Source: an uncultured Steroidobacter sp.
Lineage (GTDB): Bacteria > Pseudomonadota > Gammaproteobacteria > Steroidobacterales > Steroidobacteraceae
DNA: 64,000 bases
Assembly: GCA_938008435.1 (NCBI GenBank)
Contig: CALLKK010000001.1
Coordinates: forward strand, 117,561-181,560
Reading direction: 5' to 3'
Part shown: one piece after another, positions 1 through 8,679 of the stretch
Layout of the letters: every line of letters starts with the position of its first letter
Position numbering within the stretch: the first letter of the stretch is position 1
Notes under the pieces: model-generated
What the model was told of the DNA's origin: nothing
Seen by the model: the letters and a program-made list of their open reading frames with translations, nothing else
Database searches by the model: none
Translations under genes and position numbers: made by a program

Positions 1-772
1 TGCCGAGCAGGCTCTGCGCACCGCCGAACACGACGGTGAGGAACGCATCGACGATGTAGAGCGAGCCGGAGGTGGGGCCGGTGGATCCGATCGTGGTGAA
101 CGCGGCGCCGGCGACGCCCGCGATGCCGCAGCCGAGCACGAACGTCATGCGATCGACCATGGCGGTGTTGATGCCGACCGCGCCGGCCATGACGCGGTTC
201 TGCGTCGTGGCGCGCATCTTCAGTCCCAAGCGCGAGCGATACATGAACAGGCCGACGAGGCAGGTGAGCACGATGGTCAGGCCCATGACGAACAAGCCGT
301 TGAGCGGAATGTCGATCGTGTCGGTCGGCTGCCACGAGCCCATGAGCCAATCGGGCAGAGTGGCGCTTACCTCCTTGGCGCCGAATGTGGAACGGAAGAT
401 CTGCTGCATGATGAGGCTCAAGCCCCACGTGGCGAGCAGCGAATCGAGCGGTCGCTTGTAGAGGTGCCGAATCAGCAACCATTCCACGAGCAGGCCGACG
501 AGCCCGGCGAAGATGAACGCGCCGACGATCGCGAACAGGAAGTACGTCGACATCAGCGACGGGAAATACGTCTGCGTCAGGTAGGAGAACACGAAAGTCG
601 TGTAGGCGCCGATCGTGAGGAACTCGCCGTGCGCCATGTTGATGACGCCCATCTGGCCGAAGATGATCGCCAGGCCGAGCGCCATGAGCAGCAGCACGCT
701 GAATACGCTCAAGCCGTTGAAGCCCTGCATCATCAGGATGGAGCCGAACTCTGAAATGCTGATGCCTTCCAT
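1..772 (-). CDS. urtB: Urea ABC transporter permease UrtB, 3' end outside window (partial)
   Basis: The reverse strand reads open from an ATG at 772 to the window edge, giving about 257 residues of a very hydrophobic protein with many membrane segments. The pattern is that of the branched-chain amino-acid (LivH) permease family: an early GLAIIFGQMGVINMAHGE stretch and a later VDAFLTVVFGGAQSLLG stretch. Full-length LivH/UrtB proteins are roughly 300 residues or, in some lineages, longer with an N-terminal extension; here there is no extension and the C-terminus is missing. It lies 87 bases downstream of urtA on the same strand, the usual urtA-urtB order, so it is assigned to urea rather than amino-acid uptake. 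The role is one of two inner-membrane permease subunits of the high-affinity urea importer. Confidence 0.88.
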   Translation of the reverse strand, partial: MEGISISEFGSILMMQGFNGLSVFSVLLLMALGLAIIFGQMGVINMAHGEFLTIGAYTTFVFSYLTQTYFPSLMSTYFLFAIVGAFIFAGLVGLLVEWLLIRHLYKRPLDSLLATWGLSLIMQQIFRSTFGAKEVSATLPDWLMGSWQPTDTIDIPLNGLFVMGLTIVLTCLVGLFMYRSRLGLKMRATTQNRVMAGAVGINTAMVDRMTFVLGCGIAGVAGAAFTTIGSTGPTSGSLYIVDAFLTVVFGGAQSLLG

Positions 773-859
773 CGTGTGCGCCTCGTGCCGTAGTGCGTGG
801 TGCGCTTCGGGCGGCTCCCCCGCGCCGGCGTGCGCCGCGAGGGAGCCGCGTGCCACGGG

Positions 860-2101
860 TTACTGGTAGCCCTTCGGGAACGGGTCGGGCTCGATCAGAT
901 CCGATTCGAAGATCACCTTTGCTTGGCCGTTGCGCTGCCAGACGCCGATGCGCGTCTTGCTCCACAGATGGTGGTTCGGGTGAATCTTCACGTAGCCTTC
1001 CGGCGCGGTGGTGAGCTCGATGCCGGGCGAAGCGGCCACGACTTTGTCGACGTCGAAGCTGCCGGCTTTCTCGACGGCGGCTTTCCAGAGCCACGGACCG
1101 AGATACGCAGCCTGCGTGACGTCGCCGATGACGGCGTTCGGGCCATACTTCGCCTTGAACGCCGCGACGAACTTCTTGTTGTTCTCGTTATCGAGCGACT
1201 GGAAGTACTTCATCGCGGAGTAGAAGCCTTCGACGTTCTCGCCGCCGATACCGAGCACTTCGTCCTCGGTCACGGAGATCGTGAGAATCGTCTGCTTGTC
1301 GGCGGTGATGCCGGCTGCCTTGAGCTGCTTCCACCAAGCGACGTTGGAGCCGCCGACGACGATCGAGTAGATGACGTCCGGCTTCTTGAGCTTGATCTTG
1401 TTGATCAGCGAGCCGAATTGCGTGTGACCGAGCGGGTAGTACTCCTCGCCGACCACCGTGCCCTTGAGCACGTTCTCGATGTGCTTGCGAGCGATCTTGT
1501 TGGAGGTGCGCGGCCAGATGTAATCCGAGCCGACCAGGTAGAACGTCTTGGCGCCCTTTTCCTTGGCGATCCAGTCGAGGCCCGCGATGATCTGCTGCGT
1601 GGCTTCCTGACCGGTGTAGATGACGTTCTTCGACTGCTCCAATCCCTCGTAGAAGGTCGGGTAGTAGAGCAGGCCGTTCTCTTTCTCGAAGATGGGCAGC
1701 ACGGCTTTGCGCGATGCCGACGTCCAGCAGCCGAACACGGCCGCGACGCGGTCGTTCACGAGTAGCTTCTTCGCCTTCTCCGCAAACGTGGGCCAATCGC
1801 TCGCGCCGTCTTCCTGGATGATCTTGATCTGACGGCCGAGCACGCCGCCCGACGCGTTGATCTGCTCGATCGCGAGCTGCTCGGCTTGAATCGAGCCCGT
1901 CTCGCTGATCGCCATCGTGCCCGTGGCCGAGTGAAGCTGTCCGACGTAGACCTCGGTGTCGGTGACTCTCAAGCCGGTCGTATTCACCTGCGAGGTCGGT
2001 GGATTCGATGCCAAGGCTTGGGCCGCAGCGAGAAGGGCCAAGGCGCCGACGGCCAGGCTCTTCCCTTTGGCTCGTGTGAACCGCTGTATCTCGCCGATCA
2101 T
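860..2101 (-). CDS. urtA: Urea ABC transporter substrate-binding protein UrtA
   Basis: About 413 residues with a Sec signal peptide ending near ALA-S (around residue 32), followed by a type I periplasmic binding fold. Family signatures are visible: GQLHSATGTMAISETG near the mature N-terminus, a GCWTSASRKAVLP segment and a YYPTFYEG segment, all typical of UrtA/FmdD urea or short-chain-amide receptors. It should bind urea in the periplasm and deliver it to UrtB and its partner permease. I chose the ATG at 2101 because a GGAG box lies 8 bases before it; an in-frame ATG 18 codons upstream (2155) has no comparable site. It is the first gene of the leftward urt operon and is divergent from the permease-kinase gene at 2592. 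Confidence 0.93.
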   Translation of the reverse strand: MIGEIQRFTRAKGKSLAVGALALLAAAQALASNPPTSQVNTTGLRVTDTEVYVGQLHSATGTMAISETGSIQAEQLAIEQINASGGVLGRQIKIIQEDGASDWPTFAEKAKKLLVNDRVAAVFGCWTSASRKAVLPIFEKENGLLYYPTFYEGLEQSKNVIYTGQEATQQIIAGLDWIAKEKGAKTFYLVGSDYIWPRTSNKIARKHIENVLKGTVVGEEYYPLGHTQFGSLINKIKLKKPDVIYSIVVGGSNVAWWKQLKAAGITADKQTILTISVTEDEVLGIGGENVEGFYSAMKYFQSLDNENNKKFVAAFKAKYGPNAVIGDVTQAAYLGPWLWKAAVEKAGSFDVDKVVAASPGIELTTAPEGYVKIHPNHHLWSKTRIGVWQRNGQAKVIFESDLIEPDPFPKGYQ

Positions 2102-2591
2102 GGTGTGGCTCCGTAATGCGCTTGCTGAAATGAGTGCTCGATCGCTCTTGCTCATCGCTCGAGCTGACCGAGCTCGTGCGAGCGAAGGTGTACGCGATGC
2201 GCGCGCAGCGCAGCGATAAGTCGATGAGCGTATGCGTGCGCACGTACGTTGATTGCCGTATGCGAGAGGTCTTGCGTTTCTCGTCGAGCGAGTCGAAGTC
2301 GGTTGAGTGCGTCATTTCGGCGCACGTTCGAGCGCCAGAGAATGGCGCTTGCACCGGAGCGGAGCGCGAGGGCGCGCGAGTCACGAGTCGATGGGCGGCC
2401 GTAGGGAGCGCGCCAGCAGCGACATTGTGTCGCTGCGCGCAGGTTGGAGGGTGAATTGGAGGCGCAGAGGTGCGCTAACGGTTCAGCTACGGCCTATAGC
2501 CCACAGCCTGTAGCCTGAGCGGACGCTTCTCGTCAGCCTGGCACGATGGTTGCTCTTACATGGGCGCTCATTGATGTAGCGGGACAATGGA
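2102..2591. other. Divergent intergenic region between urtA and the permease-kinase
   Basis: No convincing gene. It must hold the promoters of the leftward urt operon and the rightward kinase gene, but I could not place a confident -10/-35 or -24/-12 pair. Near the kinase end it contains a perfect hairpin (2416-2436) and a CTACGG/CTATAG/CTGTAG block (2485-2515), annotated separately. Confidence 0.5.
2416..2516. repeat. Composite repeat: hairpin plus CTACAG-like block
   Basis: A perfect 9-bp stem (GCAGCGACA / TGTCGCTGC) with a TTG loop at 2416-2436 is followed by AGG/GGAGG spacers and then by a run of 8-base words related to CTACAGCC (2485-2515). The same arrangement recurs at 7612-7683 and 26598-26850 in this window, always between genes. 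Confidence 0.6.
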
Positions 2592-5500
2592 GTGGACGTG
2601 AGCGTAAGCGCCACACAACGCATCGTGCGCATCCGGCGCGAGTACAACACGTGGGTGGCGACCGAGACGCTCGAGGACTATGCGCTGCGCTTCGCGCCGC
2701 GCTCGTTTCGCAAGCTCTCGGAGCGACACGTCGGCGAGACCGCATTCGGCGCAGTTTCGTTTCTCGCGCTCGAAGCGATCGGCGGCACGCTCATGGTGGA
2801 GCACGGTTTTACCAATGCGCTGTGGGCGATCCTCGCGGTGGGCCTCATCATCTTCGCGACCGGCTTGCCGATCTGCTACTACGCGGCCAAGCACAACATC
2901 GACATGGATCTGCTGGCGCGTGGTGCCGGCTTCGGCTACATCGGCTCGACGATCACCTCGCTCATCTACGCCTCGTTCACCTTCATTTTCTTTGCGCTCG
3001 AGGCGGCGATCATGGCGCTCGTATTCGAGCTGTACTTCGGCATCCCGCTCGCGCTCGGTTACTTGCTGAGCTCGGTGCTCATCATTCCGCTCGTCATGCA
3101 CGGCATCACGCTCATCAGTCGGCTGCAGCGGTGGACGACGTTGCCGTGGCTCGTGATGATGATCGTGCCGTTCATCTTCATCCTCGCCAAGAAGCCAGAT
3201 CTGGCGCACGAGTGGCGGTCTTTCGCGGGCTACACGGCCGGCAGCACGGAGTTCAGCCTGCTGTCCTTCGGCATGGCGGCAACGGTGTCGTTCTCGCTCA
3301 TCGGGCAGATCGGCGAGCAAGTCGACTTTCTGCGCTTCTTGCCCGAGAAGACTCCGCAGAACCGCCGCAAGTGGTGGGCGGCGCTCTTGATCGCAGGTCC
3401 TGGCTGGATCGTGCCGGGCGTGCTCAAGCAGTTGGCCGGGGCGTTTCTCGCGTTCCTGTGCTTGCAGCATCTCGTGCCGGTAGAGCGCGCCGAGCAGCCG
3501 ACGCAGATGTATCTGACGGCATGGGGCTATGTCTTCGACGATCCGCGCTGGGCGCTCGCGGCAACGACGATCTTCGTGATCCTCTCGCAGACGAAGATCA
3601 ACGTCATGAACGCCTATGCAGGCTCGCTCGCATGGTCGAACTTCTTCTCGCGCCTGACGCACAGCCATCCTGGGCGAGTCGTCTGGCTCGTGTTCAATGT
3701 CGCCATCGCGCTCCTGCTCATGGAGCTCGGTGTGTTCGGGGCGCTCGAACAGGTGTTGGGCCTGTATTCATGCGTGGCGATCGCCTGGGTCGGGGCGCTC
3801 GTCGCAGACCTCACGATCAACAAGCCGCTCAAGCTGAGCCCGCCGTTCATCGAGTTCAAACGTGCCTATCTCTACAACGTCAACCCGGTCGGGGTGGGCG
3901 CGACGCTCGTTGCGTCGGTGTTGTCGATCGTCGCTTACACCGGCGCGTTCGGGGAGCTGATGCATGCGTTCGCGCCGTTCGTGGCGCTCGTGACCGCGAT
4001 GGTGCTAGCACCGGCCATTGCCTGGGCGACGGGCGGGCGGTACTACATTGCGCGTGCTCGGCCTCGCCCCGAGGAGCTGTCGTCGCATTGCTGCATCTGC
4101 GGCACGAAGTTCGAGCAGGAAGACATGGCGTTGTGTCCAGCCTATGCGGGGACGATCTGCTCGCTCTGCTGTACGTTGGATGCGCGCTGCCACGACATGT
4201 GCAAGCGTGCGAGCGCGCGGCCGGGCGCAGCGGCGCGCTCGGTGCTCGAACGCTGGCTGCCCTGGCTCAAGGGCATTTCGCCAAACGCATTGGCGCGCCT
4301 GCAGCGCTTTGCCCTGTACTTCGCCTTCGTGTTCGGCGGCGTCAGTGCGCTCATCTGGCTCGTCTATCACCAACAGCTCGTATCGCTGCGCTTGGCGCCG
4401 GTCGATCCGGCCGATCTCTTGTTGAACACGGTGTCGATGATCTGGGCGGCATCGCTCGTCGTCTGCGGCGTGGCGGCCTGGTGGCTCGTGCTCACGCGAG
4501 AGAGCCGTGCGGTGGCCGAGGAGGAATCGAACCGCCAGACGATGCTCTTGCAGCAGGAGATCGAGGAGCATCGCAAGACCGACGCCGCGCTTCAGAAGGC
4601 CAAGGAGGCGGCAGAGAATGCGAATCGCGCCAAGAGCCGCTTCATCGCGAGCATGAGTCACGAGCTGCGCACGCCGCTCAACAGCATCATCGGCTATGCG
4701 CAGATCCTGCAGAAGGACCCGACCATTCCGGCTCATCGGCGCGACGCGATCGACACGATCCGCCAGAGCGGCGAGCATCTGCTGGCACTCATCGAAGAGA
4801 CGCTCGATGTGGCGCGCATCGAGGCGTCGCAGTTCAAGCTGAGGCCCACGCCCACCAACTTCGCGGAGTTCCTCACGCAGATCGTCAACATGTTTCGGGT
4901 GGCGGCGGACCGCAAGGGCATTTACTTCCGCGTCGGACTGCCCGATCGGTTGCCTCGCGTGGTGCGCATGGATCAGCAGCGCGTGCGGCAGATTCTCATC
5001 AACTTGATCGGCAATGCCGTCAAGTTCACCGCTAAGGGCGGAGTGGAGCTCAAGATCCACTACTCGGGCGATATCGCGCGCTTTCATGTGATCGATACGG
5101 GGCCGGGCATCGCACCGGCGGACATCGAGCGCATCTTTCAGCCGTTTCAGCGCGCCCAGAGCACGCGGAACGCGGACGACAGCACGGGTCTTGGGCTCAC
5201 GATCAGTCGCATGATCACCGAGCGCATGGGCGGCGAGCTCAAGGTCGAAAGCGAGCTCGGCAAGGGCAGCACGTTCATCCTGCGTTTGTTCCTACCGGAG
5301 CTGCGCGGGACGCGTATCGACTCGACCCTCGAAGAGGTCACGGGCTATCGCGGCGCCAGGCGCCGCCTGCTATTGCTCGACGATCAGCCCGAGCAGCGCG
5401 CCGTCATTCGCAGCATGTTGCAGCCATTGGGATTCGTCATCGAGGAGGCCTCGTCCGGCGAGGAGTGTCTCGAGAAGCTAGCCGAAGGTGCGCCGGATGC

Positions 5501-6023
5501 GCTGCTTCTGGATCTTTTCATGCCGGGTATGAATGGGTTCGAGGTGTGTCGGCAGGCGCGGGAAGAGCTGTGCTGGGACGGACCGATCATTGCCGTCTCG
5601 GCCAACGTGTTCGACGCGGATCGCGAGCGGGCGCTGGCGTGCGGCTGCAATGCCTTCGTGACGAAGCCGGTGCACTTGCGGACGCTGCTCGAGCAGCTGC
5701 AGATTCAACTTGCGCTCGAATGGATAGGGCACAAAGCGCCGCCGGCAGGCGAACGGGAGCCGGAGTGGCCGGCGGTGCCACCGACGGATCGTTTGCTGGC
5801 GCTGCGCGAGCATGCGCGGCTCGGCTACGTCAAAGGCGTGAACGAGGAAATCGAGCGCATCGGCGCGGCCGACCCCATATATCGCGACTTCACCGAACGC
5901 GTGCGCGAGCTGATCAAGCAGTTCCGTACGGCGGAGATCGTCGCGCTTGTCGAGGAGAGCATCCACCGTGAACGAGCTCATCAGCAATCCGATCGCCCCC
6001 AGTCTTGCAACACCGAGGCGTGA
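2592..6023 (+). CDS. Hybrid histidine kinase with N-terminal NCS1-type permease domain and Cys-rich linker
   Basis: 1143 residues. Residues about 30-490 are a polytopic membrane region resembling the NCS1 (purine/cytosine/hydantoin permease) family, with a glycine-rich FARGAGFGYIGS-like segment after the second helix. A cluster of nine cysteines (C500, 501, 503, 515, 523, 526, 527, 533, 537) follows and may bind metal. Two more membrane segments, a coiled coil (610-675), a HisKA domain with phospho-His690 in MSHELRTPLN, an HATPase domain (NLIGNAVKF, DTGPGIAP, GLGLTIS) and a receiver domain with Asp974 complete it. Its 3' end overlaps the response-regulator gene by 56 bases. Inference: the permease half senses or transports a urea-related or nucleobase compound and controls the divergent urt operon. 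Start is uncertain by two codons: the GTG at 2598 has a GGAG box five bases upstream. Confidence 0.9.
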   Translation: MDVSVSATQRIVRIRREYNTWVATETLEDYALRFAPRSFRKLSERHVGETAFGAVSFLALEAIGGTLMVEHGFTNALWAILAVGLIIFATGLPICYYAAKHNIDMDLLARGAGFGYIGSTITSLIYASFTFIFFALEAAIMALVFELYFGIPLALGYLLSSVLIIPLVMHGITLISRLQRWTTLPWLVMMIVPFIFILAKKPDLAHEWRSFAGYTAGSTEFSLLSFGMAATVSFSLIGQIGEQVDFLRFLPEKTPQNRRKWWAALLIAGPGWIVPGVLKQLAGAFLAFLCLQHLVPVERAEQPTQMYLTAWGYVFDDPRWALAATTIFVILSQTKINVMNAYAGSLAWSNFFSRLTHSHPGRVVWLVFNVAIALLLMELGVFGALEQVLGLYSCVAIAWVGALVADLTINKPLKLSPPFIEFKRAYLYNVNPVGVGATLVASVLSIVAYTGAFGELMHAFAPFVALVTAMVLAPAIAWATGGRYYIARARPRPEELSSHCCICGTKFEQEDMALCPAYAGTICSLCCTLDARCHDMCKRASARPGAAARSVLERWLPWLKGISPNALARLQRFALYFAFVFGGVSALIWLVYHQQLVSLRLAPVDPADLLLNTVSMIWAASLVVCGVAAWWLVLTRESRAVAEEESNRQTMLLQQEIEEHRKTDAALQKAKEAAENANRAKSRFIASMSHELRTPLNSIIGYAQILQKDPTIPAHRRDAIDTIRQSGEHLLALIEETLDVARIEASQFKLRPTPTNFAEFLTQIVNMFRVAADRKGIYFRVGLPDRLPRVVRMDQQRVRQILINLIGNAVKFTAKGGVELKIHYSGDIARFHVIDTGPGIAPADIERIFQPFQRAQSTRNADDSTGLGLTISRMITERMGGELKVESELGKGSTFILRLFLPELRGTRIDSTLEEVTGYRGARRRLLLLDDQPEQRAVIRSMLQPLGFVIEEASSGEECLEKLAEGAPDALLLDLFMPGMNGFEVCRQAREELCWDGPIIAVSANVFDADRERALACGCNAFVTKPVHLRTLLEQLQIQLALEWIGHKAPPAGEREPEWPAVPPTDRLLALREHARLGYVKGVNEEIERIGAADPIYRDFTERVRELIKQFRTAEIVALVEESIHRERAHQQSDRPQSCNTEA

Positions 6024-6945
6024 GCGACCTGTCGTGCTGATCGTGGACGACACGCCGGCCAATCTGGCGTATCTCTCCGATGCGCTGGATGAAGCCGGCT
6101 ACATGGTGCTCGTTGCGCTCGATGGTCAGGCGGCGCTCGAGCGCCTCAACCTGTTGACGCCGGACATCATTCTGCTCGATGCCGTCATGCCAGGCATGGA
6201 CGGCTTCGATACGTGCCGGCAGATCAAGGTGCATCCGACCGCGCGCGACACGCCTGTGATCTTCATGACCGGACTGACGGAGTGCGAGCACGTGGTGCGT
6301 GCGTTCGAGGTCGGCGCGGTCGATTACGTGACGAAACCGGTGCGGCAGGAAGAAGCGCTGGCACGCATCGCCACGCACATTCGGCGTTCGCACACATTGA
6401 TGAAAGCGCACCGCTCCATCGAGGCGTGCGGCAAGGCAGGTCTCACGATGGATATCGACGGCAATATCACTTGGCAGACGCCGCACGTGCGCGAATGGCT
6501 GCACACGTATCTCGGCGAGGACACGAACGGCTATCACTGGTGCCGTTTACGGGCGTGGCTCCAGGGGCTTGCCACCGGAAGAACGCCGGCGCGCGATGCG
6601 CACACGCATTTTTGCGTGACGCAGCCGCACGGACGGCTGAACATGCACTACGCAGGCGAGATTTCGAGCCACGAGTACTTGCTGCTGATCGACGAGCAGC
6701 GTATCGAGGCGTCCGCGCGCAAGCTGCTGGAAAAGCACAATCTCACCGCGCGCGAGGCGGAGGTGCTGAGCTGGGTGGCGGCCGGCAAGACGAACCGCGA
6801 CATCGCCGAGATCCTGGGCATGAGCCCGCGTACGGTCAACAAACACCTCGAACACATCTACGTAAAGCTCGGGGTGGAAACTCGCGCTGCGGCCGCGGCG
6901 ATCGCGGTACAAGCCATGACGGCGCCATCGCCGCCGCGAGCATAG
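5968..6945 (+). CDS. LuxR-family response regulator
   Basis: 325 residues: receiver domain (about 23-145) with acidic pocket VDD, phospho-acceptor Asp71 in ILLDAVMPGMDG and the conserved lysine in VDYVTKPV; a middle linker of about 100 residues without recognised motifs; and a C-terminal LuxR/GerE helix-turn-helix (LTAREAEVLSWVAAGKTNRD through SPRTVNKHLEHIYVKLGV). It starts inside the kinase gene and the overlap implies translational coupling. I chose the GTG at 5968 because GGAGA lies about 10 bases upstream; a TTG at 5947 is also in frame. It is probably the cognate regulator of the permease-kinase, and the divergent urt genes are the most likely target (inference from position only). Confidence 0.9.
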   Translation: MNELISNPIAPSLATPRRERPVVLIVDDTPANLAYLSDALDEAGYMVLVALDGQAALERLNLLTPDIILLDAVMPGMDGFDTCRQIKVHPTARDTPVIFMTGLTECEHVVRAFEVGAVDYVTKPVRQEEALARIATHIRRSHTLMKAHRSIEACGKAGLTMDIDGNITWQTPHVREWLHTYLGEDTNGYHWCRLRAWLQGLATGRTPARDAHTHFCVTQPHGRLNMHYAGEISSHEYLLLIDEQRIEASARKLLEKHNLTAREAEVLSWVAAGKTNRDIAEILGMSPRTVNKHLEHIYVKLGVETRAAAAAIAVQAMTAPSPPRA

Positions 6946-7073
6946 GGCTACGGACTACGGCAACGGGTGAATATTTGGCGACGGACGAGCGGCGGTTAAA
7001 TGAGAGGCGCAGGAGCGCGTTTCTGCCGTAGACTCGCAGGGTCGAAGGCTAGCTGCCGAAGGGCCGTTGCTTC

Positions 7074-7517
7074 ATGTTCGCCAGATTCTTGCTCATTGCT
7101 CTCACCGCGCTTACGACGGGAGCTGCGCATGCAGTGACTTTCGTACCGCTTGCGGGTGAGATTACCGTCACGACGTCGCCGGATCGGCGTGAGGCGTCGG
7201 TGGCCGTCGCGAACATGGGAATGGTCACCGCGCTCTTCTGCATCGCCTTCGCAGAACCGCTCGACCAGCCGATCAGGCTCGAGGAGAAGGGCCAGATTAT
7301 TTTTCTGCCGCAGCCGATCGAAAGCTTACCGTTGGGAGGCAAGCTCGAGGGCGTCGAACCCATCGCTCAGACGCTGACGGTGATCCCGGTCAGAGGCCCA
7401 TCGTTCGCTTTCGTTGCGCAAGGCGTCAAGCCGATCTACGACGCCACGCACGTGTTCGTGATTCGCAAGGTGACGAAGGAGGATGCGGCGGAAGGATGCG
7501 GCGCGTCGAGGACTTAG
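7074..7517 (+). CDS. Hypothetical exported protein
   Basis: 147 residues with a clear signal peptide (MFARFLLIALTALTTGAAHA) and a mostly beta-strand-like mature part of about 125 residues. I do not recognise the family. Two cysteines are present (one near mid-protein, one five residues from the end). A GAAGG sequence upstream of the ATG could serve as ribosome-binding site. It follows the response regulator after 128 bases, and nothing links its function to that system. Confidence 0.6.
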   Translation: MFARFLLIALTALTTGAAHAVTFVPLAGEITVTTSPDRREASVAVANMGMVTALFCIAFAEPLDQPIRLEEKGQIIFLPQPIESLPLGGKLEGVEPIAQTLTVIPVRGPSFAFVAQGVKPIYDATHVFVIRKVTKEDAAEGCGASRT

Positions 7518-7611
7518 CTGGAACCACCCTCGAGAAGGCTGCATCGTGGCGAGACGGAGGTTCTTGCTCCGGTATGGAGGGCGGCGCTTAGCGTCGGGGA
7601 GTCTCTCCGCG

Positions 7612-7683
7612 GCTGTAGGCTCTGCAGGCAGTGAGTGAATGCGCGCAACGCGCGCATTTGGCTACAGCCTAGAGCCTACGGAC
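7612..7683. repeat. Symmetric repeat element: hairpin flanked by CTGTAG/CTACAG words
   Basis: A perfect 9-bp inverted repeat (AATGCGCGC-AAC-GCGCGCATT, 7638-7658) is flanked on the left by GCTGTAGGCTCTGCAGGC and on the right by GGCTACAGCCTAGAGCC, themselves roughly complementary, so the whole 72 bases can fold as a longer cruciform. There is no T-tract, so it is not a classic terminator. It sits between the exported protein and the DUF937 gene. Confidence 0.6.
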
Positions 7684-7803
7684 TAGCGACCCCTCGGCCC
7701 TCCGTACATCCTCCAATTTCCTCCCACCTTCGAACCGACGAACCTTACAGACGTTCAGTGTCATTGAGTCGCGTCGCAGCATCGCGATCGTGTCGGAGGC
7801 ATC

Positions 7804-8376
7804 ATGCAAATCAACGATCTCTTGAATCAAATCGGCGGTACGAGCGCGATCGCGCAACAGCTCGGCATCAGCGAGCGAGATGCGGCCACGGGTGCGGCGG
7901 CGCTGCTGCCGGCGGTCTTGGGTGGCTTCAAGAAACAAGCACAATCGCAGCCAGGAGGCGTGGAAGGTCTCGCCGGAATGCTCGGCCAGCTAGGCGGCGA
8001 AGGAATGCTAACCGACCTCTTGAGCGGTCAGCCCGCGAATCTGAATCGCGGCAACGATGTGCTTGGTCAAATCTTCGGCTCCAAGGACGTGAGCCGGGCG
8101 GTCGCGCAGAACGCCGCAGGCAAGACGGGACTGGATCCGTCCATTCTCAAGAAGATGCTGCCGATGATCGCGATGCTCGCGGCCGGTTATCTGAGCAAAC
8201 AGCGCGGATCGGCCGGTGCAGCCGCGCCTGCAAGCAGCGGGCTCGGCAGTCTGCTCGGTCGCGCCCTCGGACAAGGAGGCGGCTCGACCGGCGGTCTCGG
8301 CTCGTTGCTCGATCTCAATGGCGACGGCAATCCGCTCGACGACATCGTCGGGATGGCCGGCAAGTTCATGAAGTAA
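7804..8376 (+). CDS. DUF937 domain-containing protein
   Basis: 190 residues, no signal peptide. The N-terminus (MQINDLLNQIGGTSAIAQQLGISERDA) and the GAAALLPAVLGGFKK segment are typical of DUF937 proteins, which are cytoplasmic and of unknown function. The centre holds a second alpha-helical repeat (NDVLGQIFGSKDVSRAVAQN) and a hydrophobic helix (KKMLPMIAMLAAGYLSK); the tail is glycine-rich and ends with an LDLNGDGNPLDDI motif that resembles a calcium-binding DxNxDG loop. It appears to be transcribed alone. Confidence 0.82.
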   Translation: MQINDLLNQIGGTSAIAQQLGISERDAATGAAALLPAVLGGFKKQAQSQPGGVEGLAGMLGQLGGEGMLTDLLSGQPANLNRGNDVLGQIFGSKDVSRAVAQNAAGKTGLDPSILKKMLPMIAMLAAGYLSKQRGSAGAAAPASSGLGSLLGRALGQGGGSTGGLGSLLDLNGDGNPLDDIVGMAGKFMK

Positions 8377-8679
8377 ACATGGTTCATAAGCGCGATGGCG
8401 CCTGGCGGCGGCCAGCGCGCCTTCTGCGCCAAACATCGGATCGAACCTGTCGAAGAAGTCACCGCGAGAGTGGCGCCACCATCAGCAGGATGAGTTGGAG
8501 CTAGGTTACACGGGAGCAATTTGGACTTGTACTCGGCGCAGGACTTCTGAGGTTGCGCGGAGTGAGAAATTCGACGAATCGAGCGTCTTTCGCGATCAAC
8601 GACGCATCGTAATGGCGAGCACAGGGAAGCGCGGGCGTAATCTTTCCGCGAGCCGAAATGTTCTCGTGCGGAGAGTGCT
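8377..8679. other. Intergenic stretch without recognised features
   Basis: Contains the end of the DUF937 transcription unit and presumably the promoter of the lipoprotein gene at 8680. I see no RNA gene, repeat or strong hairpin. Confidence 0.5.
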
